A stretch of 22,166 nucleotides of DNA from positions 1-22,166 of the forward strand of contig CAIOUK010000162.1 of assembly GCA_903861445.1 (NCBI GenBank), written 5' to 3'. The stretch comes from an uncultured Verrucomicrobia subdivision 3 bacterium. GTDB lineage: Bacteria; Verrucomicrobiota; Verrucomicrobiia; Limisphaerales; UBA11358. Shown here piece after piece: positions 15,654-22,166 of this stretch. Position numbers and translations under genes: made by a program. The stretch's first letter is position 1, and the number at the start of each line of letters is the position of its first letter. The notes beneath the pieces are model-generated. The model was not told the DNA's origin, ran no database searches, and saw nothing but the letters and a program-made list of their open reading frames with translations.

Positions 15654-15698
15654 TTGACAGTGGTGGGGTATTGTGGGTAATAATGGGGCGTTGTGGGT
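15654..15698 (+). promoter_or_regulatory. mraZ promoter with four MraZ-type boxes
   Basis: TTGACA at 15654-15659 is a perfect -35, and TAATAA at 15678-15683 is a fair -10 with an 18-nt spacer. Overlapping it are four TGGGN boxes at 15664, 15674, 15684 and 15694 (TGGGG, TGGGT, TGGGG, TGGGT), each separated by exactly 5 nt. MraZ of E. coli is known to bind TGGGN repeats with 5-nt spacers in its own promoter, so autorepression of the cluster is expected. Confidence 0.88.
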
Positions 15699-15732
15699 GA
15701 TATTGCCGTTTTCAGAATATCGGTGAATAAAA

Positions 15733-16197
15733 ATGAGCGCCGCCAAAACAGATTCGCTGGCCGTCTATAATTCGTGCTTCCGGCATGGAGTGGATGAGAA
15801 GCGGCGCGTCCAGATTCCGGCGAAGTGGCGGCCGGAAGACGACGGCGTCGAGCTGACGATGATGCTCTGGCCGAAACACAACGCGGGCATCTGCCTCCGC
15901 GTGTTGCCGCCGGTGCAGATGGCGCAGTTGATGGCGGACATCGACGCGATGCCGAAGGGCGACGAGAAGAAAATTTACCTCAAGCGTTTCATCGGCAGCG
16001 AATCCGCGCAGGTGACGCTCGACAAGGCCGGTCGCATCTGTGTGCCCGACGAAATGGCGCGCAAGGCGGACATCAAGGACGAGGCGGTGCTCGTCGGCCT
16101 GCTCGACCGGTTTGAAATTTGGAATCCGGCCCGTTACGAAAAAGTCAAGGCGGCGGACGCGATGCTCGCGCACGAAGCCTTCAAATTCATGGAATAA
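15733..16197 (+). CDS. mraZ: Transcriptional regulator MraZ
   Basis: MraZ (154 aa), the DNA-binding regulator that usually opens the division and cell-wall cluster. It has the two AbrB-like swapped-hairpin repeats, each with a DxKxR-type signature: VDEKRRVQIP (20-29) and LDKAGRICVP (96-105), plus FEIWNPARYE (127-136). The leader CGGTGAATAAAA before the ATG gives GGTGA as a likely ribosome-binding site. MraZ forms a ring-shaped oligomer that binds direct repeats; four suitable repeats overlap the promoter just upstream. The next gene starts 4 nt after the stop. Confidence 0.95.
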   Translation: MSAAKTDSLAVYNSCFRHGVDEKRRVQIPAKWRPEDDGVELTMMLWPKHNAGICLRVLPPVQMAQLMADIDAMPKGDEKKIYLKRFIGSESAQVTLDKAGRICVPDEMARKADIKDEAVLVGLLDRFEIWNPARYEKVKAADAMLAHEAFKFME

Positions 16198-16201
16198 AAA
16201 T

Positions 16202-16693
16202 ATGAACCTTGGAAAATTGCTTGGCGCGGGAAAAAGTTTTTTTGGCGGCGGCGGCAACATTGCCTACCGCGAAGATAAAAAATTTCACCTGCCGAAATTT
16301 AACGCCGACAAAAATCCGTTCGCGCCGAAAGCCGCTAGCGGTGCCGACAGCTTGAACAAGGTGTCGCTGCCCGCCGCCGCAAAGACGCAGCGGATTCCCG
16401 TGGTCGCCACCGCGCGCGCTGCGAAAGTCGCCGAGCCGGTTCGCGCCGCGAGCTGGACGGACAAATTGAATCCGTTCCGCGCGCCGACGCCGGTCGCGCC
16501 CGCCGCGAGCGCCGTGCAGGTGGAGCTTTCGCTCGAATCCGTAAAAGTGGTTCACAACGATCTGGCCGACGCCGACATCGAAGTCGTGCCGGTGAAGTCG
16601 CAGACGATTTCGCAGCCGGAAGCGCCGATGCTGCCGCCCGCGCGGCAGTCGTGGGAATTTCTCGGCGAACGCCTTGTGCAGCCGCAAAGTTAA
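16202..16693 (+). CDS. Uncharacterised Ala/Pro-rich protein between mraZ and rsmH
   Basis: A 163-aa protein with no signal peptide, membrane segment or known domain that I can see. Features are a Gly-rich start (GKSFFGGGGNIAY, 11-23), basic and aromatic HLPKFNADKNPFAPK (29-43), a second similar LNPFRAPTP (89-97), long Ala/Pro-rich linkers, an acidic block near 115-135 (LESVKVVHNDLADADIEVV), and a closing PPARQSWEFLGERLVQPQ. It looks mostly disordered with short conserved motifs, so a scaffold or adaptor role is possible but not shown. The ATG at 16202 is 4 nt after the mraZ stop, and 9 nt separate its stop from rsmH, so it is operonic. The frame is open 54 codons upstream inside mraZ, but that part is a shadow. 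Confidence 0.75.
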   Translation: MNLGKLLGAGKSFFGGGGNIAYREDKKFHLPKFNADKNPFAPKAASGADSLNKVSLPAAAKTQRIPVVATARAAKVAEPVRAASWTDKLNPFRAPTPVAPAASAVQVELSLESVKVVHNDLADADIEVVPVKSQTISQPEAPMLPPARQSWEFLGERLVQPQS

Positions 16694-16702
16694 AAATGCG
16701 CA

Positions 16703-17635
16703 GTGCCCGAATTCATCCACAAACCAGTGATGGCGGCGGAGGTGCTGGCCGCGCTGAAGCCGCACCCGCACGGCCGCTACGCCGACGGGACGCTCGGTGG
16801 AGCTGGTCACGCGGCGAGCATTTTGGCCGCGAGTTCGCCGACTGGATGGCTGTCTGGGTGCGATCACGATGGCGTCGCGGTTGAAGCCGCCACGGCGCGG
16901 TTGAATGAAAAATTTGCCGGACGCTTTGAAATCCGGCGCGGAAATTTTGCGGAACTGGCGGAGTGGGTCGCGGAAAAAAGCTGTGACGGTGTGCTGCTGG
17001 ATTTGGGCGTGAGTTCGCCGCAACTGGATGTCGCGGAACGCGGGTTCAGTTTCATGCAGGACGGCCCGCTGGACATGCGGATGGACGACCGGCAGCCGGT
17101 GACGGCGGCGGATTTGGTGAACGGCGAGGATGCCGAGCCGCTGGCGAAGATTTTTTGGGAATACGGCGACGAACGCGATTCGCGCCGATTTGCGAAGGCG
17201 ATTGTGCATGACCGTGCGCTGCGAAAATTTGAGACGACGAAGCAGTTGGCGGATTTGATCGAGCGCCTCGCGCCGCGCCACGGAAAAAAAGCGCATCCGG
17301 CGACGAAAGTTTTTCAGGCATTGCGAATCGCGGTGAACGATGAAATCGGTTCGCTTAAAAATGGTTTGGCTGCGGCGGTGAAAATTTTGAAGCCCGGCGG
17401 GCGGCTGGCGGTGATCACCTTTCACTCGCTCGAAGACCGCGTGGTGAAAGAGTTCGGCCGCGAAAAGACGCGCGATTATTCGTTCACCGGCGAGGTGGAT
17501 GTCCCGGAATTACGGACGCCGCGCGTGCCGGAATTGAAATGGGTTTCGCGCAAGGCGATTTTGCCGGGCGACGAAGAATTGAAAGTAAATCCGCGCGCCC
17601 GAAGCGCGCAGTTGCGGGTGCTGGAGAAAATTTAG
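16703..17635 (+). CDS. rsmH: 16S rRNA (cytosine(1402)-N(4))-methyltransferase
   Basis: RsmH (MraW), 310 aa, methylates C1402 of 16S rRNA using SAM. The N-terminal HKPVMAAEVLAAL and the SAM-binding ADGTLGGAGHA (27-37) are typical, as are LLDLGVSSPQLD, the RGFSF block, DGPLDMRMD, and KVFQALRIAVNDE (about 206-218) with the C-terminal GGRLAVITFHSLEDRVVK. The start is GTG at 16703; an ATG 7 nt upstream is out of frame. The TAG stop overlaps the start of an inverted repeat. Confidence 0.95.
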   Translation: MPEFIHKPVMAAEVLAALKPHPHGRYADGTLGGAGHAASILAASSPTGWLSGCDHDGVAVEAATARLNEKFAGRFEIRRGNFAELAEWVAEKSCDGVLLDLGVSSPQLDVAERGFSFMQDGPLDMRMDDRQPVTAADLVNGEDAEPLAKIFWEYGDERDSRRFAKAIVHDRALRKFETTKQLADLIERLAPRHGKKAHPATKVFQALRIAVNDEIGSLKNGLAAAVKILKPGGRLAVITFHSLEDRVVKEFGREKTRDYSFTGEVDVPELRTPRVPELKWVSRKAILPGDEELKVNPRARSAQLRVLEKI

Positions 17636-17700
17636 ACACGAATTACACGAATTTTCACGAATGGATTTTTTGATTAGTGCTAATTAGTGAAATTCGTGTC
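17635..17700. repeat. Intergenic inverted repeat between rsmH and ftsL
   Basis: GACACGAATT at 17635-17644 pairs with AATTCGTGTC at 17691-17700, extended by TTCAC/GTGAA-type pairing. The left arm has three ACACGAATT-like units, and the right side carries TTAGTG repeats. It fills the 76-nt gap, ending 11 nt before the ftsL ATG, with GGAAG right after it as the ribosome-binding site. I recall similar sequence between genes in other environmental genomes, but have not checked. Confidence 0.85.
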
Positions 17701-17711
17701 GGAAGAAAAAG

Positions 17712-18089
17712 ATGGCTAAAAATCGTAAAAATCAGGCGGCGGCGATCCGGTTCGGTCCGGCGCTGAAGGCGTCGTTTTTGTGCCTGCTCATTGGCGGTTC
17801 GGCGGTCGGCTATGTCTGGCAGAAGAATGAGATTTACCGGCTCGGCCAGCAAATCCGCCAGCGCGAGACGAAGCTCGCGCAGTTGCAGAACGACAATAAG
17901 CGCCTCGGCGACCAGATATCGATTTTGCATTCGCCGGTGATGATTGACCGCCGCGCGAAGGAGTTGAATCTCGGCCTCGCGCCGGCGACGCCGATGCAGG
18001 TCGTGCGTCTGCTGGAAACGCCGGTCGCGCCGGAGAAAAATGGTTCGCGCCAGTTCGCCCAGCGGCCGGTGACCGAACTCACGCCGTAA
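17712..18089 (+). CDS. ftsL: FtsL-like cell division protein
   Basis: A 125-aa bitopic protein: a short basic cytoplasmic start, one membrane segment (about 19-36, SFLCLLIGGSAVGYVW), then a coiled coil (38-75, rich in Q/E/R/L heptads) and a proline-containing tail. This is the FtsL/DivIC layout, and its place between rsmH and ftsI supports FtsL, which with FtsB and FtsQ recruits and activates the septal synthase. FtsL sequences are weakly conserved, so the name rests mostly on topology and position. Upstream GGAAG (17701-17705) is 6 nt from the ATG. Confidence 0.8.
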   Translation: MAKNRKNQAAAIRFGPALKASFLCLLIGGSAVGYVWQKNEIYRLGQQIRQRETKLAQLQNDNKRLGDQISILHSPVMIDRRAKELNLGLAPATPMQVVRLLETPVAPEKNGSRQFAQRPVTELTP

Positions 18090-18103
18090 CACAAAATAAT
18101 TTT

Positions 18104-18166
18104 GGCCGCCGCTCGTGACGCCGTTGGTTGAGGAACCGATCGCCACGGGCGGCTGGCCTGTTTTTA
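18104..18166 (+). terminator. Terminator-like hairpin between ftsL and ftsI
   Basis: GGCCGCCGCTCGTG (18104-18117) pairs with CACGGGCGGCTGGCC (18144-18158), with one bulged base and one G-U pair, and is followed by TGTTTTTA. An inner hairpin (GGTT/AACC, 18126-18137) lies in the loop. It begins 14 nt after the ftsL stop. It could be a terminator or an attenuator of ftsI. Confidence 0.55.
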
Positions 18167-18176
18167 GACCCGAAAA

Positions 18177-18241
18177 TCATCCTCGTCGTCATCCTCATTC
18201 TCATAAATCGAGGATGACGATGAGGAAGAGAATGAGGATGA
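18177..18241. repeat. Intergenic inverted repeat before ftsI
   Basis: Outer arms TCATCCTC (18177-18184) and GAGGATGA (18234-18241) pair, as do TCGTCATCCTC (18186-18196) and GAGGATGACGA (18210-18220). Both arms consist of short CATCCT/GAGGAT-type units. It ends 9 nt before the ftsI ATG, and GAGG of the right arm is the only SD-like sequence there. Confidence 0.87.
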
Positions 18242-18250
18242 AATTTTAAG

Positions 18251-20134
18251 ATGACCAATAAGCAACAAATCCGCCGCGCGCTGCTGCTCCTCGCTTTTCT
18301 GGGGCTGGCGTTTGCCGGATTGAGCTACCGGCTCGTGGATTTGCAGGTATTGCGTCACGACGAACTCAGCGTCAAGGCCGAGCAAAACACGCAGCGCGAA
18401 TTCTGGCAGGCACCGCGTCGCGGCGACATCCTTGATGTCAACGGCAACATCCTCGCCACGAGCGTGCCGGTGAAAACCATCTGCGCCGACCCGTCGCTCA
18501 TCGGCACTTTTCAACCGCTCGTCGCGCACGCCATCGCGCCACTGTTGCAGCTCAACGAAAACGACCTCGCGCAAAAACTCACGCCGCGATTGGCTCGTAA
18601 TGCCAAAGGCGAAATCGTTACGAACAATTTGCATTATGTCCGGCTCGCCAAAAATATTTCGGACGACACTTGGCGGCAAGTCGTGACGGCGATGACCAAT
18701 CTTTCGTTCGGCGTGGACGAAAAAAAATTGCCGCGCTCGCAAAAGGAATTTGTTCGCAACCTCCGCCAGCATGCGATTTTTTCGGAGCCGGATCAGATGC
18801 GCGTTTATCCGAACGGCTCGCTGGCGTCGCAGGTCGTCGGTTTTCCGGCGGCGGAAGAAGAAAAAATCAGCGGGCGGTTGGTGACGCAAATCAGCGGGCG
18901 CGACGGCGTGGAACTGGCGATGAACAAACAATTAGGCGGTGTCGCAGGCTGGAAAGTGACCGAGACTGACCGCGCGCAGCATGAGTTGGTCGCGTTGCGC
19001 GACGAGGATGTGCATCCGCGTGACGGCCTGAATGTCGTGCTGACGGTGGATTCTGTGGTGCAGCACATCGTCGAGACCGCGTTGGCCGACGCGCTGCAAA
19101 AACACACGCCGCGCAGCATCACCGGCATCGTTATGCGTCCGAAGACTGGCGAAATTCTGGCGATGGCGTCGTTGCCGAATTACGACCCGAACCAGCCGAA
19201 CACCATCACGCCGGAAACGCGCAACCGTGTCGTCACCGATGTGGTTGAACCGGGTTCAACGTTCAAAATTGTGGTTATCTCCGGCGCATTGAACAACGGC
19301 ATCGTCAATTTGAGCACGCCGGTTTTTTGCGAGAACGGTGCGTTTCCGTTCGCCGGCCGCGTGTTGCATGACCATGAGCGGCTCGGCAACGAAACGGTCA
19401 AAAGCGTCATCACCAAATCATCCAACATCGGCGCGGCGAAAATCGGCATCCAACTTGGTGCGGACAATCTTTACGATTACGCGTGGAAATACGGTTTCGG
19501 CCAGCGCACCGGCATTCCACTGCCCGGCGAGGCGCGTGGATTTTTGTATCCGGTAAAAAATTGGAGCAAGGTTTCCATCGCGCAGATTCCGATGGGACAC
19601 GGCGTGGCGGTGACACGGTTACAGATGCTTTATGCGATGGCGGCCATTGCCAATCACGGTGTGTTGATGCGGCCAATGATCGTGAAACAATTACAGGAAC
19701 GCGATGGCTCGGTGGTGCAGCGTTACGCGCCGGAAAGCGTCCGCAAAATCATCGGCGACAAAGCCGTCGCGGACATGATCGAAGCCTTGAAAACCGTGCC
19801 CGCGAAAGGCGGCACTGCGCCGGATGCGGCGATGAAAAATTATGTCGCCGCCGGCAAAACCGGCACGGCGCAGAAGGCGGAAAATGGCGCTTATGCTTCC
19901 GGAAAATATATTTCTTCGTTCATCGGGTTTTTTCCCGCCGACGATGCTCAGCTCTGCATTTCCGTCGTGATGGACGAACCGAAGGAAGGTTATTATGGCG
20001 GTAAAGTCTGCGGGCCGGTGTTCCGCGACATCGCCGAGCGCTGCGCCAGCTATCTGAACATTCCGCCCGATCCCAAACTGATGACGAATGCGCCGTTCGG
20101 GCTCGTCACGGAAAACAACCTGCACAAAATCTGA
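18251..20134 (+). CDS. ftsI: Class B penicillin-binding protein (septal transpeptidase)
   Basis: A 627-aa peptidoglycan transpeptidase with a short cytoplasmic end and one membrane segment (8-27), then a periplasmic pedestal domain (about 45-250) with RRGDILDVNGNILATS. The transpeptidase motifs are STFK (catalytic S336, K339), SSN (390-392) and KTG (536-538). The class B assignment and the place in the dcw cluster indicate FtsI (PBP3), which makes septal cross-links with FtsW. The C-terminus has no PASTA domains. The preceding 161-nt gap carries a terminator-like hairpin and an inverted repeat, so its expression may be set separately from ftsL. Confidence 0.94.
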   Translation: MTNKQQIRRALLLLAFLGLAFAGLSYRLVDLQVLRHDELSVKAEQNTQREFWQAPRRGDILDVNGNILATSVPVKTICADPSLIGTFQPLVAHAIAPLLQLNENDLAQKLTPRLARNAKGEIVTNNLHYVRLAKNISDDTWRQVVTAMTNLSFGVDEKKLPRSQKEFVRNLRQHAIFSEPDQMRVYPNGSLASQVVGFPAAEEEKISGRLVTQISGRDGVELAMNKQLGGVAGWKVTETDRAQHELVALRDEDVHPRDGLNVVLTVDSVVQHIVETALADALQKHTPRSITGIVMRPKTGEILAMASLPNYDPNQPNTITPETRNRVVTDVVEPGSTFKIVVISGALNNGIVNLSTPVFCENGAFPFAGRVLHDHERLGNETVKSVITKSSNIGAAKIGIQLGADNLYDYAWKYGFGQRTGIPLPGEARGFLYPVKNWSKVSIAQIPMGHGVAVTRLQMLYAMAAIANHGVLMRPMIVKQLQERDGSVVQRYAPESVRKIIGDKAVADMIEALKTVPAKGGTAPDAAMKNYVAAGKTGTAQKAENGAYASGKYISSFIGFFPADDAQLCISVVMDEPKEGYYGGKVCGPVFRDIAERCASYLNIPPDPKLMTNAPFGLVTENNLHKI

Positions 20135-20147
20135 CCCGCTAAATTTT

Positions 20148-20915
20148 ATGAATCAATCCCGCCCTCAATTTTTCGGTATGCTCGCCGGCCTGTTTCTCGC
20201 CGCCGGACTAGTCTTTTCCTCCATGCTTGCCACGACCGCTTGGGTGAAGATAAAAAATTCCCAGTTCATTACCGTGAAAGGTTCGGCCCGCAAGAACGTC
20301 AAGTCCGACCTGGCGATGTGGACGGCGGACTTTTCCGTGCAGGCGCCCACGTTGCTGGAGGCACAGCGCCAGTTAAAGGAAGACCGCAGCAAGGTGGAAG
20401 GCTTTCTCAACGGTGCCGGCATGACGAACCATTTTTTTAAGGCGATTATTATCGAGGAACAGCGCGCGATGTTTGAAAATGTCACCACCAACCGTGAGGA
20501 AGGCGGCGGACGCGTCGTCAGCTCGCAGCAAAAAACCGTCGGCTACAAGTTGAAGCAGTCCGTCGAGGCGCGGTCGGAAAATGTGGATCGCGTGGCGCAG
20601 TTGGACAGCGATTCCACTGCGCTGGTGGAGCAGGGCGTCATGCTCACCGCCGACGCGCCCAAGTTCATCTACACCAAGGCGTCCGAGGCGAAGATTGAAA
20701 TGTTGGGCGAGGCCACGAAGGACGCCCGCATTCGCGCCGAACAGATTGCCGGTCAGGGCAAACGGATTCTCGCCGGCTTGAGTTCTGCGGACATGGGGAT
20801 TTTTCAAATCACGCCGCTGCACAGCAGTGAAACCAGCGGCGAAGGCTTGAACGATGCCACCGCGCGTGAAAAAACCATCACCGCCGTGGTGACCGCGACT
20901 TTTTTGCTAAAATAA
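20148..20915 (+). CDS. SIMPL-domain (DUF541/YggE-like) protein
   Basis: A 255-aa protein with one N-terminal membrane segment or uncleaved signal (about 9-30), then a SIMPL/DUF541 domain. The signature ITVKGSARKNVKSDLAMW (about 42-59) and the C-terminal KDARIRAEQIAGQGKRILAG (about 191-210) fit the family, which in YggE is a periplasmic or membrane protein linked to oxidative stress, with unclear molecular function. An extra segment (NREEGGGRVVSSQQKT) lies between the two. The ATG at 20148 is 13 nt after the ftsI stop; the frame is open 20 codons earlier, within ftsI. It sits where murE is normally found in the dcw cluster, 4 nt before murF, so it is co-transcribed. Confidence 0.85.
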   Translation: MNQSRPQFFGMLAGLFLAAGLVFSSMLATTAWVKIKNSQFITVKGSARKNVKSDLAMWTADFSVQAPTLLEAQRQLKEDRSKVEGFLNGAGMTNHFFKAIIIEEQRAMFENVTTNREEGGGRVVSSQQKTVGYKLKQSVEARSENVDRVAQLDSDSTALVEQGVMLTADAPKFIYTKASEAKIEMLGEATKDARIRAEQIAGQGKRILAGLSSADMGIFQITPLHSSETSGEGLNDATAREKTITAVVTATFLLK

Positions 20916-20919
20916 TTTT

Positions 20920-22166
20920 GTGGAAACACGCTCTTTGAAATGGATTGCCGAAGCCTGCGGTGCCGAAATCATCGGCGGCGCGGCGGACGCGGAAGTGAAA
21001 GCCGTCTGCACCGATTCGCGGGCGGCGAAAGCGGGCGATTTGTTCTTTGCCATCAAGGGCGACAAGTTTGACGGCCATGATTTTGTCGCCGAAGTCGCGG
21101 CGAAAAATGTGGCAGCCATCGTCGTCGAAAAGAAATGGGTAGGGTCGGCGCGCTGCGCCGACCGGACGCCGCAGCGCGGCGTCCCTACCTTGGCGGTGAA
21201 AGATGTCCGCGCTGCGCTCGGCAAATTGGCGGCAGCGTGTCGGCGGGAGTTTTCATTGCCGGTCATCGCGGTCGGCGGCTCGAACGGCAAGACGACGGTG
21301 AAGGAATTGCTGGCGTCCGTGCTGCGCCAGAAATTTTCAACGCTGTGGAGCGAGGCGAGTTTTAACAATGACATCGGCGTGCCGATGACTTTGCTGCGGC
21401 TGGGAAAATCACATAAAGCGGCGGTGTTGGAGGCTGGCACGAATCATCCTGGCGAACTCGCGCCGCTGGTGAAAATGATTGCGCCGAAGTTTGGCGTCAT
21501 CACCAGCATTGGCCGCGAGCATCTGGAATTTTTTGGCGATGTCGCCGGCGTGGCGCAGGAAGAAGGCTGGCTCGCGGAATTGTTGCCGGCGGATGGAAAG
21601 TTGTTTATCAACGGCGACAGCGAATGGTCGAAAAAAATCTCGGCGCGAACGAAAGCGCAAGTTGTGCGCGTCGGCCTTGGCGAGAAAAACGACTGGCGCG
21701 CGAAGAAAATTCGGTTAGACAAAAACGGCGTGACATTTCAAGTCGCCGCACCGGAAGAAAAATTTGCCGGCGAATACCGCGTGAGTTTGCTCGGAAAACA
21801 TCAAGCGACGAACGCGCTGTTTGCCGCGGCCATCGGCGCGGAGTTGGGCTTGGAGCGTGACGAAATTCGCGACGGGCTGGTGGCGTGCCAGCCGGCGAAG
21901 ATGCGGCTGAATTTTTGGGAGGCGAACGGCGTGCGCGTGCTGGACGACAGCTACAACGCCAACGCGGATTCGACCGTCGCGGCGCTGGAAACGCTGTGCA
22001 GCCTGCCGTTGCAGGGGCGGCGCGTGGCGGTGCTCGGCGACATGGCGGAACTCGGCGCGCACAGCGCGGCGGCGCACGCGGAGGTCGGGCGGCGCGCGGC
22101 GGAGCTGGCGGTCGGGCAGTTGTTCGCGGTCGGCATGATGGCGGAGGTCACGGCGCAGGCGGCGCG
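20920..22166 (+). CDS. murF: UDP-N-acetylmuramoyl-tripeptide--D-alanyl-D-alanine ligase, 3' end missing
   Basis: MurF adds D-Ala-D-Ala to the UDP-MurNAc-tripeptide in the cytoplasm. About 415 codons are present before the window ends. The N-terminal domain has CTDSRAAKAGDLFFAIKG; the P-loop is GGSNGKTT (119-126), with FNNDIGVPMTLL and EAGTNHPGELAPL (MurF-type), GREHLEFFG, LLGKHQATNALFAAA and VLDDSYNANADS following. The start is GTG at 20920, 4 nt after the SIMPL gene's stop. Residues 74-90 come from a palindromic element in frame and do not resemble the family. MurE is absent between ftsI and murF. Confidence 0.93.
   Translation, partial: METRSLKWIAEACGAEIIGGAADAEVKAVCTDSRAAKAGDLFFAIKGDKFDGHDFVAEVAAKNVAAIVVEKKWVGSARCADRTPQRGVPTLAVKDVRAALGKLAAACRREFSLPVIAVGGSNGKTTVKELLASVLRQKFSTLWSEASFNNDIGVPMTLLRLGKSHKAAVLEAGTNHPGELAPLVKMIAPKFGVITSIGREHLEFFGDVAGVAQEEGWLAELLPADGKLFINGDSEWSKKISARTKAQVVRVGLGEKNDWRAKKIRLDKNGVTFQVAAPEEKFAGEYRVSLLGKHQATNALFAAAIGAELGLERDEIRDGLVACQPAKMRLNFWEANGVRVLDDSYNANADSTVAALETLCSLPLQGRRVAVLGDMAELGAHSAAAHAEVGRRAAELAVGQLFAVGMMAEVTAQAA
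21139..21188. repeat. 50-bp palindromic element inside murF
   Basis: The ends GTAGGG and CCCTAC are complementary. Inside are two GC hairpins: TCGGCGC-GCT-GCGCCGA (7-bp stem) and GGACGCCGC-AGC-GCGGCGTCC (9-bp stem). It encodes residues 74-90 of MurF (VGSARCADRTPQRGVPT) in a loop between the VVEKK and LAVKDVRAAL segments, and the frame is kept. It looks like an inserted repeat that is tolerated. Confidence 0.85.

Noticed and set aside
16187..17425. A 412-codon - strand frame over the unknown gene and rsmH
   Set aside because: Very Arg/His-rich, no domain, and fully antisense to rsmH, which has all its motifs.
21139..21188. A transcription terminator inside murF
   Set aside because: No T-run follows either hairpin, and the reading frame passes straight through.

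Overview
The window is a stretch of bacterial chromosome, GC-rich and densely packed with housekeeping genes on both strands. I see no tRNA, rRNA, CRISPR array or prophage. The gene content, the protein style and the layout (aroA-cmk-plsC; cysS-tmk; sucCD; a division/cell-wall cluster with an extra gene between mraZ and rsmH) suggest a Verrucomicrobiota genome, possibly of the Pedosphaera/Limisphaerales type. That assignment is recognition from memory and was not tested by a search.

Left part (1-6776): the 3' end of aroA, then cmk and plsC on the + strand, with cmk and plsC overlapping by ATGA. A small DUF4404-like gene converges on plsC. tmk and cysS follow on the - strand, with cysS upstream. 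The 3' third of cysS is far AT-richer than the rest of the gene. Citrate synthase (gltA) diverges from cysS and is followed by an orphan REC-HisKA-HATPase protein. Middle part (6789-12436): a YggT-like membrane protein and sucCD on the - strand, separated by a clear intrinsic terminator; then on the + strand a conserved-looking membrane protein, a secreted zinc amidase and a PduO-type cobalamin adenosyltransferase.

12471-12848 holds a small - strand gene for a zinc-ribbon membrane protein. It is flanked by inverted GCCTAAC/GTTAGGC boxes, has lower GC than its flanks, and its stop codon lies inside one box. It looks like a stranded integron gene cassette. To its right are a secreted acid phosphatase and a queA/RibD-C reductase pair whose genes overlap by GTGA, all on the - strand.

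15654-22166 is a division and cell-wall (dcw) cluster: an mraZ promoter with four TGGGN boxes at exact 10-bp spacing, mraZ, an unknown Ala/Pro-rich gene, rsmH, ftsL-like, ftsI-like, a SIMPL-domain gene where murE often sits, and murF, which runs off the end. Non-coding structure is unusually rich here. Four hairpins of unrelated sequence, at 2573, 11834, 17635 and 18177, each stop 5-11 nt before a start codon and mostly carry or abut the ribosome-binding site. A terminator-like hairpin lies ahead of ftsI. A 50-bp palindromic element sits in frame inside murF.

Functionally the window joins envelope synthesis (aroA/cmk/tmk precursors, plsC, amidase, dcw genes), the TCA cycle (gltA, sucCD), translation (cysS, queA, rsmH) and cofactor metabolism (PduO, RibD-like).
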